The translations under genes and the position numbers were made by a program. A stretch of 64,000 nucleotides of DNA from Polaromonas sp. SP1 (lineage in GTDB: Bacteria; Pseudomonadota; Gammaproteobacteria; Burkholderiales; Burkholderiaceae_C), in NCBI RefSeq assembly GCF_003711205.1, contig NZ_CP031013.1:310001-374000 (forward strand), given 5' to 3'. Below the pieces are notes generated by a model. It did not search any database, was not told the origin of the DNA, and was given only the letters and a program-made list of their open reading frames with translations. Shown piece after piece: positions 42,470 through 50,615 of the stretch; the stretch's first letter is position 1, and each line of letters starts with the position of its first letter.

Positions 42470-43321
42470 ATGCAATGCGCGCCCCATCCCCAACTGGCCG
42501 GTCTGATCAAGACGGTGTGGTTCAGCGCGCCGGCGCCGGGCCTTGTGCGCATGCCGGCGCGCGAACACGTGCTGCCGACGGGCCTGATGCACCTGGTGTT
42601 CCGCCTGGACGGGCCGGCCGTGCGGGTGTTCAAGGATGCGGCGGATGAGGCGGGCCGCTCGATCGGCCACGCGCTGGTAGGCGGCGCGCGCGCCGGGTTT
42701 TATGCCAAGGACATGAGCGCCACCGCAGACGCCGTCGGCGTGCAGCTCTTGCCCGGCGCCGCGCAAGCATTGCTGGGCCTGCCGGCCGACGAGCTGGCCG
42801 GCCGGCACGTCAGCCTGGACGATGTGTGGGGAAGCCGCGCCGGCCTGATGCGCGAGCAACTGCTGGCCGCGCCCACGCCGCAGGAAAAATTGCGCACGCT
42901 GCAGGCCTTGCTGCTGCAGCGGCTGGCAGGCAGGCCGCTGCAAAATGCCAACCCCGCCGTTGCGCGGGCCCTGCGGCAGCTGGGCCACGGCATGCGGGTG
43001 GAAGAGGCCGTGGCCCGCAGCGGCTACAGCCACCGGCAGTTCATCCGGCTCTTCTCACAAGCCGTGGGCCTGCCGCCCAAGCTGTATGGCCGCGTGCAAA
43101 GGTTTCAGAAAGCGCTGGGCCTGATGCAAGCCGGGCCAGGCGGCGATGCGCAAGCCCTGGCGCTGGTGGCGATGGATGCGGGCTACAGCGACCAGCCGCA
43201 TTTCAACCGCGAGTTCCGCGAGTTCTCGGGCGTGACGCCTGAGCAGTACCGGCTGGCGCGGCCGGCGTCGGTCAATCATGTGCCTGTGCCTGTGCCTGTT
43301 CCCGTGCCGCCGCTGCGGTAA
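42470..43321 (+). CDS. AraC-family regulator with a Val-Pro repeat tail
   Basis: 283 residues from the ATG at 42470. The N-terminal part (ARMP-like AREHVLPTGLMHLVFRLDGP) is the DUF6597-type sensor seen in many AraC proteins. The C-terminal two-helix-turn-helix domain is VEEAVARSGYSHRQFIRLFSQAVGLPPKLYGRVQRFQKAL and DAGYSDQPHFNREFREFSGVTPEQYR. The protein ends in a Val-Pro repeat encoded by tandem GTGCCT units (43280-43309). It is divergent from the orphan family-5 receptor gene. Confidence 0.9.
   Translation: MQCAPHPQLAGLIKTVWFSAPAPGLVRMPAREHVLPTGLMHLVFRLDGPAVRVFKDAADEAGRSIGHALVGGARAGFYAKDMSATADAVGVQLLPGAAQALLGLPADELAGRHVSLDDVWGSRAGLMREQLLAAPTPQEKLRTLQALLLQRLAGRPLQNANPAVARALRQLGHGMRVEEAVARSGYSHRQFIRLFSQAVGLPPKLYGRVQRFQKALGLMQAGPGGDAQALALVAMDAGYSDQPHFNREFREFSGVTPEQYRLARPASVNHVPVPVPVPVPPLR
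43280..43309 (+). repeat. Tandem GTGCCT hexamers in the AraC C-terminus
   Basis: Three perfect GTGCCT copies (43280-43297) and two near copies (GTTCCC, GTGCCG) encode five Val-Pro pairs at the C-terminus. Copy-number change would keep the frame. Confidence 0.85.
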
Positions 43322-43419
43322 GGGCCAGGGATGTCAATTTTGTTCAAGACCGGTGCAGCGTGCAGGCCTAGACTTTGCGCATTGCCCCTCTTTTTTCACC
43401 TGCCAAACCTGGAGCCTGT

Positions 43420-43869
43420 ATGGCCATTCACGAACTGTTCGCTTACATCCATATCAAAAACGCGGTGGACGCGATCCCGTTCTACATCTCGGTGTTCGGC
43501 GCGACCGAAAAATTCCGCCTGACCGAACCGGACGGCCGCATCGGCCATGCCGAGCTGGACTTCGGCGGCGCCACCTTGATGATCTCCGGCGAGTACCCGG
43601 AGCTGGGCCTTGCAGGCCCCGTGCCGGCTGCGCCGGTGGCCATGACGCTGCACCTGCATGTTGACGACTGCGACGCGGTGATTGCACGCGCGGTGAAAGC
43701 CGGCGCCACATTGGAGATGGCCCCGGCAGACCACTTTTACGGCGAGCGCTCAGGCAGTTTTCGCGACCCTTTCGGCCACCGCTGGAGCGTGGGGCACAGC
43801 ATTGAAGAGGTGACGCCCGAGGAGATGCAGCGCCGCTACACCGAGATCATGAACCGCCCGGCCGCCTGA
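43420..43869 (+). CDS. VOC protein, PhnB/bleomycin-resistance-like
   Basis: 149 residues from the ATG at 43420 (GGAGCCTGT upstream). AYIHIKNAVDAIPFYISVFGATEKFRLTEPDGRIGHAELDFGGATLMIS and FYGERSGSFRDPFGHRWSVGHSIEEVTPEEMQRRY match the PhnB-like VOC group, including the DPFGHxW element. No phosphonate genes are nearby. Follows the AraC gene by 98 bases on the same strand. Confidence 0.88.
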   Translation: MAIHELFAYIHIKNAVDAIPFYISVFGATEKFRLTEPDGRIGHAELDFGGATLMISGEYPELGLAGPVPAAPVAMTLHLHVDDCDAVIARAVKAGATLEMAPADHFYGERSGSFRDPFGHRWSVGHSIEEVTPEEMQRRYTEIMNRPAA

Positions 43870-43871
43870 TA

Positions 43872-43937
43872 CCGCTATCAAAATCATAGCTACCAGCCCA
43901 CGCTGTACATGGGCTACAGCCCGATTTTGCTTAAAAT
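43872..43937 (+). repeat. Dispersed 60-65-bp intergenic repeat, copy 4
   Basis: Plus-strand copy: CCGCTATCAAAATCATAGCT, then CATGGGCTACAGCCCGATTT. It lies between the convergent VOC and hybrid-kinase genes. Confidence 0.85.
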
Positions 43938-43949
43938 CCCGGGATGAAC

Positions 43950-46900
43950 TCAAAGGCGCGACGGCGGGAAAAACCGGCCCTGCGCCAGCACGCGTTGCAG
44001 TGTGTCGAGCAGCTCGGTGTTCGAGGTCTTGGCCTTGACCAGCACGGCGTCGGCCCGCGCAGCCTGCACGCGGTTGACTTCCATCGCTGAAAAAATCACC
44101 ACCGGCGGCGGCCTGCTCAGCGCCTCGATGTCCGCCAGCAAATCCCAGCCCGAGCCTTCGGGCAGGGTCAGGTCCAGCAGGACGAGGTCAAAGCGCTGCT
44201 CGGCCAGCCGCGCGCGCCCCTCGGCCAGCGTGCCGGCAAACACAAAGGTGGCGAAATCCTGCGCGATGGCCGCGGCGATGCGCTGGATATCGGGGTCGTC
44301 TTCCACATGCAGGATGACGGGCCGGCTTTCGGCGGCGCCGGCAATGGCGCGCCGCACGCCCAGCACCAGCAGGTTTTCGTCGATCGGTTTGTCCAGCCAG
44401 TCCGACACGGTGAGCGACTGCTCGTTAAAGCGCACCCGCCCCTCTGCGGCCGAGGCCGAAATCACCACCACCGGCACGTCGCGCGTGGGCAGCTGCGCAC
44501 GCAAGGTGCGGATCAGCGAAATGCCGTCCTGGCCCGGCAGTTTGAGGTCGACCGTGATGGCGGCGTAGCGCTCGTGCTGCAGCCGCTCCAGGGCCTCTTC
44601 CGCGCTGAAGACCGTCTCGGGGTCGAACCCGGCTTTTTCCAGCATCAGGCTGATGAGGCGTGCGATATCGCGGTCGTCCTCGCAGATCAGGATGCGCGGC
44701 AGGCCGGTGTGCAGCACCGAGGTTTCGGTGGGCAGCGGCTCCTGCCATTCGGGCAGCTCGAAGAAGAAGGTGGTGCCCTCCCCCGTGCGGGTGTCAAAGC
44801 CGATGTTGCCGTTCAGGCGCTCGACGATGGCGCGCGAAATATTCAGGCCCAGCCCGGTGCCGCCCTTTTGGCGCGTATCGGACGAGTCGGCCTGCGAGAA
44901 CTTCTGGAAGATGCGCTTGCGGAATTCCTCCGGGATGCCGGGCCCGCGGTCGCGCACCTCCACACGCACATGGCGCATGCTGCGCGAGACATGGATCTCG
45001 ACGACGCCGTCGGTGGGCGAGAACTTCATCGCATTCGACAGCAGATTGGTGACCACCTGCGTCAGCCGGTCGCTGTCGGCCCTGACCTGCAGGGGCTCGC
45101 CGTCGTCCTCAAACACCAGGGCCAGGCTCACATTCTTTTCCTTGCCGTAGCCTTCGTTGGCCGCGACCGCCTGCTCCAGCAAGGGCAGCAGCGCCACGGT
45201 CTGCAGGTCCAGCGTCATCTTGCCGGACTCGATTTTTTCAATGTCCAGGATGTCGTTGATCAGCCGGATCAGGCGCTCGCAATTGCTTTTGGCGATGCCC
45301 ACCAGCGTCTTGACGGCCTCCGGCAGCTGGCCGGCCACGCCGCCCGAGATCAGGCCCAGCGAGCCGCGGATCGAGGTCAGCGGCGTGCGCAGCTCATGGC
45401 TGACGGTGGAGACAAACTCGCTTTTCATGCGGTCGATGCGCTTGAGCTCGGTGATGTCGTTGGCCAGGGTGTAATAGCCGACCACCTTGCCCTCGTCGGC
45501 GCCGTCGCCATAACGCGGGAAGTAGTTGATCACGTACTCGCGCAGGTCGCCCCGGGCCGTCTTCTGCACGCGCTCATAGACCACCGGATAGCCGCGCAGC
45601 ACTTCTTCAATGCGGGGCCGCGCGGTTTCATAGATCTCTTCGCCCAGGATCTCGCGCACAGACCGGCCATCAAGTTCTTCATGCGACAAGCCAAAGGCCT
45701 CCTGGTAAGCGCGGTTATAAAAGACCAGGTTCTGGTTGACGTCGACGTAGGTGATCCAGGCCGGCACGGTGTCGGTGATCTCGCGCAGCTGCGACTCGCT
45801 GGTGCGCAAGGCCTCGGTGATGCGGCGCCAGTCAGTGGTGTCGCGGCCGGTGCCGCGGTAGCCGGTAAAGCGCCCCATCTCGTCAAAGATCGGCACGCCG
45901 CTGATGCTCAGGTAGCGGATCGTGCCGTTGGCGTCGCGCCGTATGCTTTCAAAGTTGCGGAAGACCTCGTGCCGCTCCAGCGTCGCCTTGTGCTCGGCCC
46001 AGACGGCGTCGCTCATGTTGACGTGGTCCAGCTCCCAGGGCGTCTTGCCGTAGGCCTTGTTCGAGATGCCCGACACATGCGGCGCGTCACCTGAAATTTC
46101 GATAAAGCGGAAGTTTTCGTCCTGCTCCCAGAACCAGTCGGACGACAGCGCCGTGAGCGCGCGAAAGCGCTCTTCCCGCGCGCGCAAGACCTGCTCGGTC
46201 TGCTTGCGCTCGGTGATGTCCTGGATCTGCGCAATAAAGTGGATCGGTTTGCGGTCTTCGTCGCGCACCAGCGAGCAGCTCATGTAGCCCCACACGGTGT
46301 GGCCCAGCTTGTGGATGTAGCGCTTTTCCACCTGGAAAGATTCGATCTCGCCGGCCAGCGCCCTTCTGCGCTGCTCCAGATCCCAGTCGATGTCGTCCGG
46401 ATGGGTCAGGTCGTAAATGGAACGCGCCAGCATTTCGGCTTCCGAATAGCCGAGCATCTGGCAAAACGCGTTGTTGACCTTGAGCCTGCGCGAATCAATG
46501 CCGATCAGCGTCATGCCGATGGCGGCGTGCTCAAACGCATTGCTGAACTGCTGGTCCTTGAGCAGGAAGGCATCGTTGTCGCTGCTAAAGGGCATGCTGA
46601 TCGAGGGATCGGCCAGCACAAAACCCGATTCTTCATCGATCTCGTCATCGAGCCCGACATTGGTCTGGTTGCCGCCCAGCGAAAAGTAAAAGGTGCTGCC
46701 CTCTCCCACCGTGGACTGCGCCCAGATCTTGCCGCCGTGCCGCGTGATGATGCGCTTGACCGTGGCCAGGCCGATACCGCTGCCGGCAAACTCTTCGGGT
46801 GCGTGCAGGCGCTGGAAAGTGCCGAACAGCTTGTCGACGTAGGCCATGTCGAAGCCGGCGCCGTTGTCCTTGACAAAGTACACGGTCGTGGCGCCCGCGC

Positions 46901-49094
46901 CGTCCTGCCTGCCGACGGAGATTTCGGTGCGCGGCTTTTTCGAGCTGAACTTCCAGGCGTTGGCAATCAGGTTTTCAAGGACCTGAGCAAGAAGTGCGCG
47001 ATCGGCGCGCGCCACCAGGCCGGGTTCTATCGTGACGACGGCGTCGCGCCCAGGCTCCGCCTCCTTCAGCCTGCGCACGATGCCATCCACCTCGGCGCTG
47101 ATGTCAACCGGCGCCCAGACGATGCTGGTGCGCGAGAGCCGCGCCAGGGACAGCAACCCGTCCGTCAGCTCACCCATGCGCCGCACGCTGCTGCGGATGC
47201 GCGAGAGGTAGTGCCGCGCGCGATCGTCCGTCTCCGGCGGCATGTTTTTTTGCAGCAGCACACAAAAGCCGTCGATGGTGCTGAGCGGCGTGCGCAGGTC
47301 GTGCGCAACGGAATAGGAAAACGCCTCGATCTCCTTGTTGGCCGCTTCCAGCTGCGCCGTCCTGCGCGACACGCGCGTTTCCAGGTCGACGTTGAGCCGG
47401 ACAATTTCAATCTCGGCCTGCTTTCGCTTGCTGATGTCGGCAATCGAGGTGACAAACCCGGTCGGCACGTTGGTCTCGCCGTCAAAAAGCGGCTGCACAT
47501 TGACCAGGCCCCACATGATGCTGCCGTCGGGCCGCCGGTAGCAGACGAGCGAGTTGCTCTGCGCCTGGCCGGTCTGTCTGGCGAGCACGCTGGGCCACTC
47601 GTCTTCGGGCATGGGCGAGCCGTCCTCGCGCAGGCGCTCCCAGTCCATCGCGGCGGAGGGCAGCCCCTTCATCTGCGCCAGCGACTTGCCGAAGATGCGC
47701 TCGGCGCTGCTGTTGCAGTCGATGATTTTCCCGTCGGCATCGCGCAGCACCACGCCTTCGGCCAGCGCCCCGACCACCGCACGGAAACGTGCCTCGCCGG
47801 CGTGCAGCGCGGCTTCGGCCTGCTTGCGCTCGGTAATGTCACTGCCCACGCCACGGTAGCCGGTAAAGTTTCCCTGGGCGTCCAGCACCGGCTCGCCGCT
47901 GATGCAAAACACCAGCACCCGGCCGTCCTTGTGCTGGTGCTCGTACTCAAAATTGCGAAAGGTCTCGTGCCGCTCGAGCTGCGCGCGGTGCTGCATCCAG
48001 GCGGCGCGGTTGCGCGGGCTGGTGTCGATCTCCCAGCGGGTTTTGCCGAGGTAGTCGCTGAGGGACACACCGGCCTGCTCGGTGACGCCCCCCGACAGCC
48101 GGGTAAAGCGGAACTGCTCGTCCAGCTCCCAGTACCAGTCGGAGGACAGCCGCGTGAGGCTGCGAAACCGGGCCTGGCTGTGGCGCAGCCGGGCTTCGGC
48201 CACGATGCGCTCGGTGATGTCTTCGGAGGTGACGAGGATGTGGGTGATGTTGCCGCTGGCGTCCTTGAGCGGCAGCTTGCGCAGGTGCACCCGTATGCGG
48301 CCGCGGTCCCGGGACTCCGCGGCCAGGTCGGGAAACTCCTGCATGTCGCCGCTGGCCATCAGCTCCAGGTCGGAGGCGTGCATGCGGTCGGCATCGGCTT
48401 TCGGCAACAGGTCATGGGTGGTCCGGCCCATGGCTTCTTCGCGCTTGATCCCGTAGAGGATTTCAGAAGCCTTGTTCCACGCCACGATCCGGAAGCCGTT
48501 TTCCACCGATTTGAGGTGTACCGCCATGGGAATGTTTTCCACGATGTCGTCGAGGAACTGCGCGGCCTTGCGTTCTTTTTCTTCGGTGCGGCGGCTTACC
48601 GTGATGTCGCGTGTGGTGCCGCGGTAACCGGTGAACTGGCGGTGCTTGTCGAACACCGGCACGCCGCTGGCCGAGAAGTAATGGGCAACGCCGTCACCCA
48701 GCACGCGTATGTATTCGAAGTCGCGAAAGGGCTGGTGCGCGTCGAGCAGCGCGCGATGGTCGAACCACGACATGCTCAGGGGAAAAGCGCCCGGCAGGTC
48801 CCACCGGGTTTTTCCGAGGGCGCTGTTCAGGTCGGGGTCGAGGTTCTCAGGATCGTCGGGCGCCTTTTCGGCGGCGAAGGCGATGAAGCGGCAATCGGCA
48901 TCCTGCTCCCAATACCAGTCGGCCGATATCGAGGCCAGGCTGCACAGGCCTTGCACATCACTTTGCAGCGTCTCGACGACACGCTGCTGCTCGGCGAGCT
49001 CCTGCCGGAGCTTGTCGTTGGCATCGGCCAGGGCCTGCATTTCGGCCTGGAGGCGTTCGTTGGCTTCGCTAAGGTTTTCGTCTCTTTTCACCAT
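43950..49094 (-). CDS. Hybrid histidine kinase with seven PAS domains, two kinase cores and two receivers
   Basis: 1714 residues, no membrane segment, so a cytoplasmic sensor. Order: coiled coil (1-48); PAS at about 50-170, 175-298, 305-430 and 435-560; HisKA with H598 in YSVAHDLRTPL; HATPase about 685-805 (LENLIANAWKF, DNGAGF, GSGIGLATVKRI); PAS at about 845-965, 970-1095 and 1100-1215; second HisKA with H1233 in STVSHELRTPL; second HATPase about 1335-1450 (NLLSNAMKF, DRGPGIPEE, GGTGLGLNISRAI); receiver 1 with D1516 in ITVDLKLPG; receiver 2 with D1641 in LLDLTLPEG. PAS 1, 3 and 6 share an SDWYWEQD-like start and a GYRG end, so they arose by duplication. No output domain is present. Confidence 0.93.
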   Translation of the reverse strand: MVKRDENLSEANERLQAEMQALADANDKLRQELAEQQRVVETLQSDVQGLCSLASISADWYWEQDADCRFIAFAAEKAPDDPENLDPDLNSALGKTRWDLPGAFPLSMSWFDHRALLDAHQPFRDFEYIRVLGDGVAHYFSASGVPVFDKHRQFTGYRGTTRDITVSRRTEEKERKAAQFLDDIVENIPMAVHLKSVENGFRIVAWNKASEILYGIKREEAMGRTTHDLLPKADADRMHASDLELMASGDMQEFPDLAAESRDRGRIRVHLRKLPLKDASGNITHILVTSEDITERIVAEARLRHSQARFRSLTRLSSDWYWELDEQFRFTRLSGGVTEQAGVSLSDYLGKTRWEIDTSPRNRAAWMQHRAQLERHETFRNFEYEHQHKDGRVLVFCISGEPVLDAQGNFTGYRGVGSDITERKQAEAALHAGEARFRAVVGALAEGVVLRDADGKIIDCNSSAERIFGKSLAQMKGLPSAAMDWERLREDGSPMPEDEWPSVLARQTGQAQSNSLVCYRRPDGSIMWGLVNVQPLFDGETNVPTGFVTSIADISKRKQAEIEIVRLNVDLETRVSRRTAQLEAANKEIEAFSYSVAHDLRTPLSTIDGFCVLLQKNMPPETDDRARHYLSRIRSSVRRMGELTDGLLSLARLSRTSIVWAPVDISAEVDGIVRRLKEAEPGRDAVVTIEPGLVARADRALLAQVLENLIANAWKFSSKKPRTEISVGRQDGAGATTVYFVKDNGAGFDMAYVDKLFGTFQRLHAPEEFAGSGIGLATVKRIITRHGGKIWAQSTVGEGSTFYFSLGGNQTNVGLDDEIDEESGFVLADPSISMPFSSDNDAFLLKDQQFSNAFEHAAIGMTLIGIDSRRLKVNNAFCQMLGYSEAEMLARSIYDLTHPDDIDWDLEQRRRALAGEIESFQVEKRYIHKLGHTVWGYMSCSLVRDEDRKPIHFIAQIQDITERKQTEQVLRAREERFRALTALSSDWFWEQDENFRFIEISGDAPHVSGISNKAYGKTPWELDHVNMSDAVWAEHKATLERHEVFRNFESIRRDANGTIRYLSISGVPIFDEMGRFTGYRGTGRDTTDWRRITEALRTSESQLREITDTVPAWITYVDVNQNLVFYNRAYQEAFGLSHEELDGRSVREILGEEIYETARPRIEEVLRGYPVVYERVQKTARGDLREYVINYFPRYGDGADEGKVVGYYTLANDITELKRIDRMKSEFVSTVSHELRTPLTSIRGSLGLISGGVAGQLPEAVKTLVGIAKSNCERLIRLINDILDIEKIESGKMTLDLQTVALLPLLEQAVAANEGYGKEKNVSLALVFEDDGEPLQVRADSDRLTQVVTNLLSNAMKFSPTDGVVEIHVSRSMRHVRVEVRDRGPGIPEEFRKRIFQKFSQADSSDTRQKGGTGLGLNISRAIVERLNGNIGFDTRTGEGTTFFFELPEWQEPLPTETSVLHTGLPRILICEDDRDIARLISLMLEKAGFDPETVFSAEEALERLQHERYAAITVDLKLPGQDGISLIRTLRAQLPTRDVPVVVISASAAEGRVRFNEQSLTVSDWLDKPIDENLLVLGVRRAIAGAAESRPVILHVEDDPDIQRIAAAIAQDFATFVFAGTLAEGRARLAEQRFDLVLLDLTLPEGSGWDLLADIEALSRPPPVVIFSAMEVNRVQAARADAVLVKAKTSNTELLDTLQRVLAQGRFFPPSRL

Positions 49095-49499
49095 GGCTCC
49101 TGCATGATGCGCACTGCGCGCGAAGGGGACTGCAAAGAAAAGGGCAATCCCGGCAGGCGATGCTCACAACAGCTTGTGATGAACGCGCCCGGCGAACAAA
49201 GGGTCATGCACTGCATGGAACTTTCTTTACAAAGATGAAGCGCCCATGATCCATTTTTCAGGGGCGCTCAGCAATTGCAAAGTGTGTGCCGCAGCAGGGA
49301 GATTCGCCATAGGACAACACCCTGTTTTCTTTCGTGCGGCTCTTTCGAACGCCCACATAACATTTGCATACTTAAGACCTCTCTTGAGGGTTCTCAAAAT
49401 GCTTTCGTGATGCTTTGGCATCCATTGCGCGCGGCGCGAAGGAATGGCTACATGCACCAGCGTTCAGGAAAAGGTGAAAATTCACCCCCCCTCGCAAGG
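49095..49499. other. Non-coding region upstream of the hybrid kinase gene
   Basis: 405 bases between the DedA-rhodanese stop and the kinase start. It should contain the kinase promoter. I see no repeat of the dispersed families, no terminator with a clear T-tract, and no gene that I can support. Confidence 0.55.
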
Positions 49500-50441
49500 T
49501 CACGCAGGCTGCGCGGGATATTCCAGTGCAAGCCCGGCAGCCTGCCAGGCGTCGATGCCGCCGTGCAGCGGGCGGACATTGCGAAAACCCGCCGCCATCA
49601 AACGCCTGGCGACTTGTGCGGCCGAGGCATCGTTGGGACAGGCGCAATACACAACGACAGCAACGTCGTGCGCAAGGTCGAGCGTAGCCATCTTGCGGTC
49701 GGGGTCCGACCACAGCAGCGCGCCGGGAATGATGCCGCCGCCGGCGCGGGCGAGTTCGGTGCGCACGTCCAGGATCACGGCGGGCTGCTGGCCCTGCATG
49801 AGCTGCACCAGCTCTGCGGGCGAGATGCGGGCCATGCGCAGCTGGCGGTAAAAGCGCTGGCGCTGCCACCATTTGTGCGCGAGGAAAAGCGCAAAAGCTG
49901 CCAGCAGCACCATCAGGCCAATGCGGCCCATTTGCTCGAAGACGGCCAGCACATCGGCCACCGCATCATGGAACACCATGCCGATGGCCAGGCCCACGCC
50001 GGCATACAGCGTGGCCCCTATCGCGTCGAAAAACAGGAAGCGGCCGAAAGGCACACCGGTGCGCCCGGCCAGTGCGGTGGCCAGCGATGCAAAGCCCGGA
50101 ATGAACTTGGCCAGCACCAGTGACTTGACGCCCCAGCGCGTGAAGATGGATTCAGTCTGGCGCACGCAGGAGTCGGGCGACAGCGAAATGCGGCACAGGG
50201 TTTTCAGCACCCGGCTGCCGTAGCGGTGGCCAGCCCAGTACCAGACGCTGTCGGCGATCAGGCAGGCCAGCACGGCCGTCAGCAGCAGGCCGCCGGCCGA
50301 ATACTGGCCGTTAAAACTCAAGGCGCCGGTGAGGATCAGCACGGGGTACGCCGGGATGGGCAGGCCAAGCTGCTCCAGCCCGATATTCAGGAAAACGGCG
50401 GCCAGGCCGTATTGCTCCAGCCACGAGATGATCTGGTTCAT
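49500..50441 (-). CDS. DedA membrane protein fused to a rhodanese domain
   Basis: 313 residues from the ATG at 50441. Residues 1-190 are a DedA/SNARE-associated domain: LEQYGLAAVFLNIGLEQLGLPIPAYPVLILTGAL, then YWAGHRYGSRVLK, RWGVKSLVLAKFIPGFASLATALAG, and LPFGRF-like PFGRFLFFDAIGATLYAG. The basic WWQRQRFYRQLR link leads to a rhodanese domain (about 205-310) with VILDVRTELARAGGGIIPGA and the active-site loop C266-A-C-P-N-D. The fused domain should face the cytoplasm. DedA proteins act in lipid flipping and membrane homeostasis; the rhodanese may bring a sulfur or redox function (inference). Confidence 0.9.
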   Translation of the reverse strand: MNQIISWLEQYGLAAVFLNIGLEQLGLPIPAYPVLILTGALSFNGQYSAGGLLLTAVLACLIADSVWYWAGHRYGSRVLKTLCRISLSPDSCVRQTESIFTRWGVKSLVLAKFIPGFASLATALAGRTGVPFGRFLFFDAIGATLYAGVGLAIGMVFHDAVADVLAVFEQMGRIGLMVLLAAFALFLAHKWWQRQRFYRQLRMARISPAELVQLMQGQQPAVILDVRTELARAGGGIIPGALLWSDPDRKMATLDLAHDVAVVVYCACPNDASAAQVARRLMAAGFRNVRPLHGGIDAWQAAGLALEYPAQPA

Positions 50442-50615
50442 GGAACGAATGTAGACGGGTGCGGGGCTTCGGTAAATGGGCTGACGGCCAATACTGTGTT
50501 TCAAAGCCTTGCGCCCTCTCCCAGGGGGAGAAGGCGTTGAATCGGGGAGAAGGGTTCAATCGACCTGCGCTACCATGACCATTCCCCCACCTTTCCTCCC
50601 CAGAGAGCCACCCCT

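Noticed and set aside
46239-49238. A 999-codon open frame on the plus strand
   Set aside because: It is antisense to the hybrid kinase, which has clear domains throughout. High GC in codon third positions opens the opposite strand; the translation has no recognisable motifs.
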